DNA of 26,545 nt from SVEL01 sp045125245 (GTDB taxonomy: Bacteria; Bacillota; Clostridia; Lachnospirales; Lachnospiraceae): positions 1 to 26,545 of the forward strand of contig JBGVNF010000078.1 of assembly GCA_045125245.1 (NCBI GenBank). Reading direction: 5' to 3'. The notes below the pieces were generated by a model. That model worked only from the letters and a program-made list of their open reading frames with translations, did not search any database and was not told the origin of the DNA. A program made the translations under genes and the position numbers. This document shows positions 1 through 6,967 of this stretch, piece after piece; the first letter of the stretch is position 1; each line of letters opens with the position of its first letter.

Positions 1-372
1 AAGCATGAGGATAACTCCTTCGTCAGAAAAACCATTCCAGCCTTAGACTTTATAAAGTTACTTATTCAACATATCCCTGAAAAGAACTTTAAAATGACAC
101 GATATTATGGTATCTATGCTAGACATCGTGAGCAAGACAAAAAACTTTTTAAAGTTATTCCTAAATCAAGACATCAGTTTCTCCTAAGCTTTAATAAATG
201 GAGAAACTTATATCTCTCTTCCAAGGGCTATGACCCTTTACAATGCAATAAATGCAATCACACAATGGAGTTTATGCAACTTTATCATAGACACGAATCC
301 ATTTCGCTAACTGAACTATACGAAAGGACAATGGCAAAATTTCATTGCCGTTCTCGTGGTTCTTTTGCTTGA
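1..372 (+). CDS. IS91-family (Y2) transposase, C-terminal fragment
   Basis: The frame is open from the first base of the window, so the gene begins upstream. The visible 123 residues match the C-terminal part of IS91-type transposases: a segment reading FIKLLIQHIPEKNFKM followed by TRYYGIYARH, the usual junction after the catalytic Y2 (HUH-like) region. These enzymes move the element by single-strand rolling-circle transposition. The catalytic tyrosines and the N-terminal zinc-binding region lie outside the window. Two Cys pairs sit near the end (CNKC around residue 83, and a lone Cys near the C-terminus). A small ORF with a good ribosome binding site follows. The family call is from recognised sequence pattern; whether the element is active cannot be judged here. 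Confidence 0.82.
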   Translation, partial: KHEDNSFVRKTIPALDFIKLLIQHIPEKNFKMTRYYGIYARHREQDKKLFKVIPKSRHQFLLSFNKWRNLYLSSKGYDPLQCNKCNHTMEFMQLYHRHESISLTELYERTMAKFHCRSRGSFA

Positions 373-427
373 TTTTCTTTCCCATCTGTTTCATACTATA
401 ATCATCAATAGATGGGAGGCACCTATA

Positions 428-604
428 ATGGATTCAAATCAGTTAGCGGAACTTAGAGAACAATATATCAAAAATCCTCCAGAAGGTATGACACCCGAGT
501 TAGTTAGAGACATGACCGATTCAGACTTACTCGATATGCATTACTTCATGATTGAGGATGATGACTTTGATGGCGAATTCGAAGAAGGTTTTTATATCTT
601 CTAA
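428..604 (+). CDS. 58-residue acidic hypothetical protein downstream of IS91-type transposase
   Basis: A short ORF starting at ATG 428, preceded by a GGGAGG ribosome binding site about 9 nt upstream. An in-frame upstream ATG at 356 lacks such a site and overlaps the transposase end, so the later start is preferred. The product is very acidic, with runs of Asp and Glu near the C-terminus (IEDDDFDGEFEEGF). It contains the segment MTPELVRDMTDSDLLDMHYF and has no membrane segment. It lies 55 nt after the transposase and before a strong terminator, so it probably shares the transposase transcript. I associate similar small acidic proteins with clostridial IS91-like elements, but this is from memory and no function is known to me. 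Confidence 0.7.
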   Translation: MDSNQLAELREQYIKNPPEGMTPELVRDMTDSDLLDMHYFMIEDDDFDGEFEEGFYIF

Positions 605-623
605 CAATCCGTCTGTTTTGCAT

Positions 624-647
624 GCCCGCTCCTGCGGGCTTTTTTTT
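624..647 (+). terminator. Intrinsic terminator after the transposase-associated ORF
   Basis: A perfect 6-bp GC stem (GCCCGC / GCGGGC) with a TCCT loop is followed directly by eight T residues. It lies 20 nt after the stop codon of the 58-residue ORF and would end the transposase operon transcript. Confidence 0.88.
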
Positions 648-654
648 GTTCAAG

Positions 655-692
655 AGTTCTCCGCAAGGAGAACTTTCCTATATGATAAAAAA
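655..692. repeat. Dispersed intergenic repeat, copy A (hairpin plus TTTCCTATATGATAAAAA)
   Basis: An 8-bp inverted repeat (AGTTCTCC, GCAA loop, GGAGAACT) runs straight into TTTCCTATATGATAAAAA. The same sequence, including the AGAACTTTCC arm, recurs near 15122-15163 and 19241-19281, and its shorter core near 16425 and 19128. In each case the A-run doubles as the T-tract of a terminator read on the minus strand. Confidence 0.7.
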
Positions 693-720
693 TAGGGACA
701 CTCGCAAATAAGTATCCCTA
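687..720 (-). terminator. Intrinsic terminator, probably of the yhaM-rlmD operon
   Basis: Read on the minus strand, TAGGGATACT and AGTGTCCCTA form a 10-bp stem (one G-U pair) around an 8-nt loop, followed by six T residues. It is about 180 nt past the rlmD stop codon. A second short palindrome (CTATCAA TAT TTGATAG, 725-741) lies just upstream in that direction. Confidence 0.7.
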
Positions 721-900
721 TAATCTATCAATATTTGATAGTCCTCTATTCACTTTCATTTTCAGGATTTTTTGTGTTCCCACAACCGAGGTCTAAAGCA
801 ACAACCACAGTTATTTTTCTCACAAGCTCTTTTTTCTTATGATTTTTGCCCACATAAGTGAAACTGAAAAAGTCCACAAAGTGCGTAAATTCAAGGATTT
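721..900. other. Intergenic stretch with an unexplained stop-free minus-strand frame
   Basis: No recognised gene lies between the IS-associated ORF and rlmD. The minus strand has a frame free of stops from inside the rlmD 3' end to a TAG at 746-748. It is shifted relative to rlmD and has no ribosome binding site or convincing start. It reads as a plausible protein tail (for example ITVVVALDLGCGNTKNPENE). It may be a chance frame, a gene remnant or part of a repeated flank next to the insertion sequence. Confidence 0.3.
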
Positions 901-2271
901 CTAGCCATTTGTTCTTTGTAGCAACACCACCGTCTCCACATGCACACTATGCGGGAACATATCCACTGGTTGCACCTTCTTCACCCCATATCCGTGCGCC
1001 TTCAAATATTCCAAATCCCTTGCCAATGTTGCCGAATCGCAGCTTACATACACGATTTTTTCTGGACTCATGGCAATCATTGTTTCAAGTAGCTTTTCAT
1101 CGCAACCCTTTCTAGGTGGGTCAACTACTACCACATCTGCCCCTAAGCCGTATTCCTTATACATCTTAGGAACTACTTCCTCTGCTTTGCCCACGAAGAA
1201 TTCTGCGTTATCTATATTGTTAATCTTTGCATTCTTTCTAGCATCCTCGATAGCTTCTGGGACGATTTCTACTCCGTAAACCTTTCTTGCTGCCTTTGCT
1301 AAGAACAATGAAATAGTACCTACTCCGCAGTACATATCCCACACTGTTTCCTCCCCTGTAAGACCTGCGAATTCAAGAGCCTTACCATAAAGCTCTTTTG
1401 TCTGAACAGGATTTACCTGATAGAAGGAAAGTGGTGATATTCTAAATTTTACATCTCCTATATAGTCCTCGATATAGCCCTCACCATATAAATCTATAAC
1501 AGTTTTACCCATTATGACATTAGTCTTTTCTTTGTTAATATTTATGGAAATACTAGTCATTCCATCAATTGCTTTAAGACGTTCTACAAGCTTAGTTGCA
1601 CCCTTAAGCTCGCAACCATTTACGATAATGCAAACCATACACTGATTTGTTGTAAATCCACGACGAATAAGCACATGACGAACCACACCCTTATGAGTCT
1701 CCTCGTTGTATGGCTGAATATGAAACTCTTCCATATGACATTTCACAATGGCTAAAATATCACTATTAATCTTATCTCCGATAGCACAATCTTCACACGG
1801 AATGATACTATGAGTTCTACCTGCATAAAATCCCATTATAATTCTACCATCTTTATCCAAACCAACTGGATACTGAGCTTTATTTCTGTAATTATAAGGC
1901 TCCTCCATTCCGATAATGGTACACATTTCATACTCTGAAGGTGCTATTTTTCCGATACGTTCTAAATTATTCTGAACCTTCTTTTCTTTGAATGCCAGCT
2001 GTGCCTCATAAGACATTTCCTGAATCTGACAACCACCACATTTTCTAGCTATAGGGCACTTTGGTTCTACGCGATATTCCGAAGGTGTGATAACCTCCAT
2101 AAGACGACCATAACCAAAGCTCTTACCAGCCTTTGTAATCTTAATGCGAGCCTTTTCGCCCGGAAGCGCATCCTTCACAAAGACGGTGTAGCCATCTATC
2201 TTGCCTACACCTTCTCCTTCACTGCCCATATCTTCAATTGTTACTATATATTCATCATTCTTCTTAACCAT
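901..2271 (-). CDS. rlmD: 23S rRNA (uracil-C5)-methyltransferase, RlmD/RlmCD family
   Basis: A 456-residue SAM-dependent rRNA methyltransferase that makes 5-methyluridine in 23S rRNA. In Gram-positive bacteria the single homologue (RlmCD) can modify both U747 and U1939, so specificity cannot be fixed here. Residues 8-60 form a TRAM domain. Cys72, Cys78, Cys81 and Cys162 match the four ligands of the RumA [4Fe-4S] cluster. The SAM site is DMYCGVGTISLFLA (312-325). VVVDPPRKGCD (381-391) and the nucleophile Cys411 in VYVSCDSATLARD complete the catalytic core, and all key residues are intact. The gene starts 34 nt after yhaM ends and is probably cotranscribed from the promoter at 3391-3419. An AGAAGGG sequence lies 14 nt before the ATG, a rather long spacing. 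Confidence 0.95.
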   Translation of the reverse strand: MVKKNDEYIVTIEDMGSEGEGVGKIDGYTVFVKDALPGEKARIKITKAGKSFGYGRLMEVITPSEYRVEPKCPIARKCGGCQIQEMSYEAQLAFKEKKVQNNLERIGKIAPSEYEMCTIIGMEEPYNYRNKAQYPVGLDKDGRIIMGFYAGRTHSIIPCEDCAIGDKINSDILAIVKCHMEEFHIQPYNEETHKGVVRHVLIRRGFTTNQCMVCIIVNGCELKGATKLVERLKAIDGMTSISININKEKTNVIMGKTVIDLYGEGYIEDYIGDVKFRISPLSFYQVNPVQTKELYGKALEFAGLTGEETVWDMYCGVGTISLFLAKAARKVYGVEIVPEAIEDARKNAKINNIDNAEFFVGKAEEVVPKMYKEYGLGADVVVVDPPRKGCDEKLLETMIAMSPEKIVYVSCDSATLARDLEYLKAHGYGVKKVQPVDMFPHSVHVETVVLLQRTNG

Positions 2272-2305
2272 AAATATGTACCAAGCCCTTCTAGCTTTAA
2301 AATTA

Positions 2306-3256
2306 TTACTTCGAAGTTTTTCTTAAATTACTCTCAAACAATCTATTAAATCCAAGCCACTCTGTGCCTTCTGCCGGCTGAGCGCTTGCAAATATTTCTT
2401 TCATTGTCTGCATCTTTGCATCTGTATTATCCGCAAAGCTTAATGCTACAGCTTCAACTAAAGCTGGCTTCTTTGGTGAACCATACTCAAGCTCTCCATG
2501 ATGAGCTAAGATACAATGCTTAAGCTCACTTAAAACTTTAGCTGGGAATCCTTCAATACCTGCTGCCTTTATGCTAACCTGCTCTGAACCGATGATAATG
2601 TGTCCAAGAAGCTGTCCGTCATCTGTGTAATCGTTGATTGGGAATGGCGATAATTCATAAACCTTACCCATATCGTGAAGCATTGCAGCTGTAAGAAGCA
2701 AATCTCTATTAAGAATTGGGTACTGCGTACAGTAGAAATCACACATCTTTGTAACTGACAAGCTATGTTCCAAAAGTCCGCCTATGAAACCGTGATGAAC
2801 TGATTTTGCTGCAGAATGATTTTTAAACTTCTTTGCAAAGCTTGCATCCTCCACAAAAAACTTTTCAAGTAATGTCTTAAGATATGTATTCTTTATACTT
2901 CCCACAAATTCAAGAAGCTCCGCAAACATTTCATCAATATTTTTATCTGACACAGGAAGGTATTCCTTTGGATCATATTCTCCCTCTGATACCTTACGAA
3001 CTCTCTTTACATTAAGCTGTGTAACACCATTAAATACTACTACATCAGCTACTACCTCTACATAATCAAGGGCATCAAAATCATCTATGCCAAGAGAATT
3101 TGGGTCCCAAATCTTTGCATCTACAGTTCCTGTCTTATCCTGTAAAATAGCAGAATCATAAGGCTTACCATTCTTTGTTACCGCTGATGTTTTATGCTTA
3201 CAAAGATAAATATCTGCAATTTTTTCGCCTTCTCTAAATGTCTCAATATACTTCAT
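2306..3256 (-). CDS. yhaM: 3'-5' exoribonuclease YhaM family (OB-fold + HD domain)
   Basis: A 316-residue protein with the usual YhaM length and order: an N-terminal OB-fold nucleic-acid-binding region (about 12-90) and a C-terminal HD phosphohydrolase-type metal domain (about 155-290). The HD domain shows EHSLSV (163-168), the HD pair in AAMLHDMGKVYEL (H194/D195) and a later histidine pair AHHGELEYGS (251-260). YhaM degrades RNA and single-stranded DNA 3' to 5' in Firmicutes with Mn2+-type metals. The start is ATG 3256 with GAGGAAA six bases upstream; an in-frame TTG fifteen bases earlier lacks a ribosome binding site. rlmD follows 34 nt downstream, and the promoter at 3391-3419 leaves a leader of roughly 130 nt. 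Confidence 0.92.
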   Translation of the reverse strand: MKYIETFREGEKIADIYLCKHKTSAVTKNGKPYDSAILQDKTGTVDAKIWDPNSLGIDDFDALDYVEVVADVVVFNGVTQLNVKRVRKVSEGEYDPKEYLPVSDKNIDEMFAELLEFVGSIKNTYLKTLLEKFFVEDASFAKKFKNHSAAKSVHHGFIGGLLEHSLSVTKMCDFYCTQYPILNRDLLLTAAMLHDMGKVYELSPFPINDYTDDGQLLGHIIIGSEQVSIKAAGIEGFPAKVLSELKHCILAHHGELEYGSPKKPALVEAVALSFADNTDAKMQTMKEIFASAQPAEGTEWLGFNRLFESNLRKTSK

Positions 3257-3376
3257 TTTATTTCCTCGCAATCTAATTGTTTTTATGTATAAATTTTTAT
3301 CAGTTCTAATAACATAAATCTATGTGTCATCTAATCCATATGAATTTATTCAAATCAAGACACCTTATTTATATAA

Positions 3377-3405
3377 TTGAATTTTGTACTATTATAAGGT
3401 ATATT
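3377..3405 (+). promoter_or_regulatory. Probable sigma-A promoter of mutS2
   Basis: TTGAAT (3377-3382), a 17-bp spacer and TATATT (3400-3405) lie about 37 bp before the mutS2 start codon. The region overlaps the oppositely directed yhaM promoter, so the two polymerase sites compete for the same DNA. Confidence 0.55.
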
Positions 3406-3419
3406 AGTCTTAAAATCAA
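3391..3419 (-). promoter_or_regulatory. Probable sigma-A promoter of yhaM-rlmD
   Basis: On the minus strand TTGATT (3419-3414), a 17-bp spacer and a perfect TATAAT (3396-3391) precede yhaM. The -10 box lies inside the spacer of the plus-strand mutS2 promoter. Confidence 0.65.
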
Positions 3420-3441
3420 ATAGATTGGAGCAATTTTTATT

Positions 3442-5826
3442 ATGAATCCAAAGACATATAAAACTTTAGAATATACAAAAATTATAGAAAAATTAACAGA
3501 CCTTGCATCCTCTCCTCTCGGCAGAGAAATGTGCGAGAAGCTTGAACCATCAATAGACCTAGATGAAATAAGACTTCTTCAAAAGCAGACTAGCGACGCT
3601 CTCTCAAGACTTTGGAAGAAGGGTGCTGTATCATTTTCTGGAACAAGAGACATAAGAGGAAGCCTTAAAAGACTTGAAATCGGAAGTACTCTTTCTGCCA
3701 GAGAAATATTAGACATAAGCTCTGTATTAAACGTTGCTCTTCGTATTAAACCTTTAGCGAAGATTACAGATAAGGAAGACAGCGAGGAATATGAGGACTC
3801 ATTAGCAGAATTCTTCACAAGTATAGAGCCACTATCTCCTGTAAACAACGAACTTAAGCGATGCATTATTGCCGAGGACGAAATCGCTGATGATGCCAGC
3901 GCCACCCTTAGCTCTATTCGTCGTTCTATTAAGTCAACTAACGACAAGATTCACAATCTTATAAATTCTATGGTTAACTCACAAACTGTTAGAACTTATC
4001 TTCAGGACAATGTAGTAACTATGCGAAACGGAAGATATTGTCTTCCTGTCAAGGCTGAATATAAATCTTCTATGCCGGGTATGATTCATGACCAATCAGC
4101 TACAGGCTCAACTATCTTTGTAGAGCCTATGGGCGTAGTGCAGATGAATAATGAATTAAGCGAATTAGCTATAAAGGAGCAACGAGAAATTGAAAAAATC
4201 CTTGCTGATTTAAGTAATCTTTTAGCCGAGCATATCGAAGAAATACACACAGATTTAATGGTGTTAAGTCAGCTAGATTTTATATTTGCAAGAGCCGCTT
4301 TATCAAAAGCATTAAAATGCTCTGAGCCAGACTTTAATACAGAGGGCATTATTAACTTAAAATGTGCAAGACATCCTCTTTTAGACCAATCAAAAGTAGT
4401 TCCTATCGATGTGAGATTGGGGGAAAATTACAACCTTTTAGTTGTTACAGGACCTAACACAGGTGGTAAAACTGTTTCATTAAAAACCGTTGGACTTCTT
4501 ACACTTATGGGCCAGTCAGGTCTACATATACCAGCAGATGAACATTCAAAATTATCTGTATTTAATCAGGTATATGCTGATATCGGTGATGAGCAAAGTA
4601 TTGAGCAGAGCCTTAGTACTTTCTCGTCTCATATGACAAATATAATAAAAATATTAGACAAGGCCGATGATAAATCTCTCGTTTTATTTGATGAGCTTTG
4701 TGCTGGAACAGACCCAGTAGAAGGCGCTGCACTGGCTATAAGTATTTTGACATTCCTTCATAATCTTAATGTAAAGACAATGACCACAACTCATTACAGC
4801 GAGTTAAAGGTATTTGCCTTATCTACAGAAGGTGTTGAAAATGCTTGCTGTGAATTCAATGTAGAGACTTTAAGCCCAACTTATCGTCTTCTTATCGGTA
4901 TCCCAGGAAAGAGTAATGCCTTCGCAATCTCTCTCAAGCTTGGTTTACCAGGTTTCATAGTAGATGACGCAAAAGGCCGATTAAATGAAGATTCTAAATC
5001 CTTCGAGGATATTTTAACTGACTTAGAGGAAAGCAAGATTACTATTGAACAGGAAAAAGAAGAAATTAAATCATATAAGCTAGAAATAGAGGAATTAAAG
5101 AGAAAGCTTGAGAAGAAAACTGAGAACCTTGATGACAGACGTGAACGCATTTTAAGGGAAGCAAACGAGGAAGCAATGGCTATTTTGGAGGATGCCAAGT
5201 CATTTGCCGACGAGACTATCCGAAATATGAATAAGCTTAAAACAGGTGGTTCGGCTTCCGCTATGGAAAACGAGCGTCACAAGCTTCGCGGCAAAATGTC
5301 TGATACAGAGAAAAAATTAGTTCTTAAAAATAACAAAACACCGAAGAAAGCCTACAAACCATCTGACTTTAAATTAGGCTCTGCCGTTAAGGTTCTTAGC
5401 CTTAACTTAAACGGAACTGTATCATCACTTCCAAATGCAAAGGGTGACTTATTTGTACAGATGGGAATCCTTCGCTCCCAGGTAAATATAAGTGACTTGG
5501 AGCTTATCGACGAGCCAGTTGTGACAGGTCCAAACTTGCAAAAAACAAGTACCGGTAAAATAAAAATGTCCAAGGGTCTTAGCGTCGCTACTGAAATCAA
5601 CCTAATCGGTATGACTACTGCAGAAGCAATACCTGCCTTGGATAAATATTTAGATGATGCGTATCTAGCTCACCTTACATCAGTTAGAGTTGTACACGGT
5701 CGCGGAACCGGTGCATTAAAGAATGCGGTACACGCTCACTTAAAGCGCCAGAAATATGTAAAAACTTATCGCCTCGGAACATTCGGCGAAGGTGACACAG
5801 GTGTAACCATAGTAGAATTTAAATAA
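3442..5826 (+). CDS. mutS2: Endonuclease MutS2
   Basis: A 794-residue MutS2 protein, the usual length. MutS2 has no mismatch-recognition domain; it acts against homologous recombination intermediates and, in Bacillus subtilis, splits collided ribosomes. Visible parts: MutS core and clamp (about 1-320), Walker A TGPNTGGKT (336-344), Walker B LVLFDELCAGTDP (413-425), TTHYSEL (449-455), a charged coiled coil (about 515-600), a KOW-like basic segment (about 640-690) and a C-terminal Smr domain (about 717-794) with HGRGTGAL (752-759). The usual Smr LDLRG motif reads INLIG here, so the residues linked to Smr nuclease activity are altered. GGAG precedes the ATG by 11 nt. A long hairpin overlaps the stop codon. 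Confidence 0.96.
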   Translation: MNPKTYKTLEYTKIIEKLTDLASSPLGREMCEKLEPSIDLDEIRLLQKQTSDALSRLWKKGAVSFSGTRDIRGSLKRLEIGSTLSAREILDISSVLNVALRIKPLAKITDKEDSEEYEDSLAEFFTSIEPLSPVNNELKRCIIAEDEIADDASATLSSIRRSIKSTNDKIHNLINSMVNSQTVRTYLQDNVVTMRNGRYCLPVKAEYKSSMPGMIHDQSATGSTIFVEPMGVVQMNNELSELAIKEQREIEKILADLSNLLAEHIEEIHTDLMVLSQLDFIFARAALSKALKCSEPDFNTEGIINLKCARHPLLDQSKVVPIDVRLGENYNLLVVTGPNTGGKTVSLKTVGLLTLMGQSGLHIPADEHSKLSVFNQVYADIGDEQSIEQSLSTFSSHMTNIIKILDKADDKSLVLFDELCAGTDPVEGAALAISILTFLHNLNVKTMTTTHYSELKVFALSTEGVENACCEFNVETLSPTYRLLIGIPGKSNAFAISLKLGLPGFIVDDAKGRLNEDSKSFEDILTDLEESKITIEQEKEEIKSYKLEIEELKRKLEKKTENLDDRRERILREANEEAMAILEDAKSFADETIRNMNKLKTGGSASAMENERHKLRGKMSDTEKKLVLKNNKTPKKAYKPSDFKLGSAVKVLSLNLNGTVSSLPNAKGDLFVQMGILRSQVNISDLELIDEPVVTGPNLQKTSTGKIKMSKGLSVATEINLIGMTTAEAIPALDKYLDDAYLAHLTSVRVVHGRGTGALKNAVHAHLKRQKYVKTYRLGTFGEGDTGVTIVEFK

Positions 5827-5859
5827 GAAAGAATCTCGCTTGCGAGATTCTTTCTTATT
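5822..5859. terminator. Bidirectional terminator between mutS2 and the toxin gene
   Basis: A perfect 18-bp inverted repeat with only TT between the arms contains the stop codons of both convergent genes (mutS2 TAA at 5824-5826, toxin TAA at 5857-5855). Each arm has a T-rich 3' side (TTCTTTCTTATT), so it can end transcripts from both directions. The inner 27 nt recur exactly at 19142-19168. Confidence 0.8.
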
Positions 5860-6076
5860 CATCCCAATAATCATCTGTATCCTGTGTTGTTGTAGTAATA
5901 CCAAACAGCTTGTACATAAAATCTTCTTTTTCTTCAAAAATCTCTAAACCTCTAATCGTGTCAATAATCTGTTTAACTATTCTACTCGAAACAGTTACAC
6001 CATATTCCATAGTTAAGCGTGCTCGAAGAGCTTTAATCTTTCTTCGTGCAATTTGAGAATACTCTAGGCTTTTCAA
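5855..6076 (-). CDS. ParE/RelE-type toxin with apparent internal deletion
   Basis: A 73-residue protein. Residues 1-48 match the N-terminal half of ParE/RelE-type toxins (MKSLEYSQIARRKIKALRAR, then two helices ending RGLEIFEE). Residues 49-73 (KEDFMYKLFGI, ending DDYWDE) match the C-terminal tail of the same Lachnospiraceae toxin group as I remember it. The central strands (about 35-40 residues in full-length relatives of about 110) are missing, and the frame is kept. The gene starts 3 nt after the antitoxin stop, as in normal antitoxin-toxin operons. The product has probably lost its gyrase- or ribosome-directed activity, since the central sheet is the active part. A short functional variant is the alternative. 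Confidence 0.75.
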   Translation of the reverse strand: MKSLEYSQIARRKIKALRARLTMEYGVTVSSRIVKQIIDTIRGLEIFEEKEDFMYKLFGITTTTQDTDDYWDE

Positions 6077-6079
6077 AAA

Positions 6080-6334
6080 TTATACCCCCAATTCCGCTTC
6101 AAGATCATCCGCAGAAATAGTTCCTTCCTCACGAATTGACATTTCTGCTTCATTTAATTTCAACATAAGTTGATAAAGAGCCCTTTGTTTATCAAGTTCA
6201 TCCAATTCCTTCATGTCAATAATTGCACATTGACCATGTCCATTGCGTGTAAGATAAACTCTATTGCCATACGCAACTTCATTAATAACAGCTGTATAAT
6301 TTCTTAAATCAGATATAGGTTTAATATTCGGCAT
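6080..6334 (-). CDS. Type II antitoxin, Phd/YefM family
   Basis: An 84-residue antitoxin. The N-terminus (MPNIKPISDLRNYTAVINEV) is the DNA-binding dimer domain of Phd/YefM proteins, followed by VYLTRNGHGQCAIIDMKEL and an acidic C-terminal helix (about 45-84) that would wrap the toxin. The start is ATG 6334 because GGAGG lies 7 nt upstream; earlier in-frame ATGs have no ribosome binding site. It is translated just ahead of the truncated toxin and should repress its own promoter (6383-6411). It appears full length, unlike its partner. Confidence 0.9.
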   Translation of the reverse strand: MPNIKPISDLRNYTAVINEVAYGNRVYLTRNGHGQCAIIDMKELDELDKQRALYQLMLKLNEAEMSIREEGTISADDLEAELGV

Positions 6335-6382
6335 ATTACATCCTCCATTCATAATTATACGAATCATCATTTATATAGTTAT

Positions 6383-6411
6383 ATTATACATATCAGACAC
6401 TAATTATGCAA
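6383..6411 (-). promoter_or_regulatory. Sigma-A promoter of the antitoxin-toxin operon
   Basis: Minus-strand TTGCAT (6411-6406), a 17-bp spacer and perfect TATAAT (6388-6383), about 50 bp before the antitoxin ATG. The surrounding AT-rich DNA (TATAGTTATATTATACATAT) contains short palindromic pieces that could be the antitoxin operator. Confidence 0.65.
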
Positions 6412-6448
6412 CATATTTACACGCGAATTTACAGCAACGCAATACACC

Positions 6449-6943
6449 TTACTTCCACTCATAGTCTCGTAATTGCCCTTCCGTCTCCATACCTATGAAG
6501 TTATTTTGACGAAGCGCTTCATAAAGCACAATCGCAACAGAATTTGATAAATTAAGTGAACGTATCTCTGGATTCATCGGAATTCGGATACAAGTTTCCT
6601 GATTATTTACTAATATAGATTCTGGTATGCCTGCACTCTCTTTTCCAAACATTATAAAGCAGTCTTCTTCAAACTTTGCATCACAATATTTGTTAGGTGC
6701 TTTTGTCGTTGCGTAATATATTTTTGCATCTGGATTCTTTTCGCAGAAATCCTGATAACTTTCGTATACGACCACATCGAGCTTATCCCAATAGTCCATT
6801 CCTGCTCTCTTTAGAGCTTTTTCATTTATCTGAAAGCCAAGAGGCTCTATTAAGTGAAGACGTGTGCCTGTAGCACAGCATGTTCTTCCTATATTTCCTG
6901 TGTTCGCAGGAATCTCTGGCTCTAATAATACTATATTTAACAT
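6449..6943 (-). CDS. trmL: tRNA (cytidine/uridine-34-2'-O)-methyltransferase TrmL
   Basis: A 164-residue SPOUT-class methyltransferase (YibK/CspR family) that 2'-O-methylates the wobble base of tRNA-Leu isoacceptors. It has the family's hallmarks: NTGNIGRT (14-21), AGMDYWDKL (47-55), FGKESAGIP (99-107) and the C-terminal knot segment IPMNPEIRSLNLSNSVAI (121-138) that holds SAM. Length is normal and nothing is missing. AAGGAG lies 7 nt before the ATG. It follows the PurM-like gene by 24 nt and is probably cotranscribed with it. A tRNA-Leu(UAA), a classical TrmL substrate, is encoded at 16488-16571. Confidence 0.94.
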   Translation of the reverse strand: MLNIVLLEPEIPANTGNIGRTCCATGTRLHLIEPLGFQINEKALKRAGMDYWDKLDVVVYESYQDFCEKNPDAKIYYATTKAPNKYCDAKFEEDCFIMFGKESAGIPESILVNNQETCIRIPMNPEIRSLNLSNSVAIVLYEALRQNNFIGMETEGQLRDYEWK

Positions 6944-6967
6944 AAAATCTCCTTGTTTACAGATTTT

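Noticed and set aside
858..1115. Plus-strand open frame of 85 codons
   Set aside because: It lies mostly antisense to the 3' end of rlmD, has no ribosome binding site and has a low-complexity Pro/His-rich composition.
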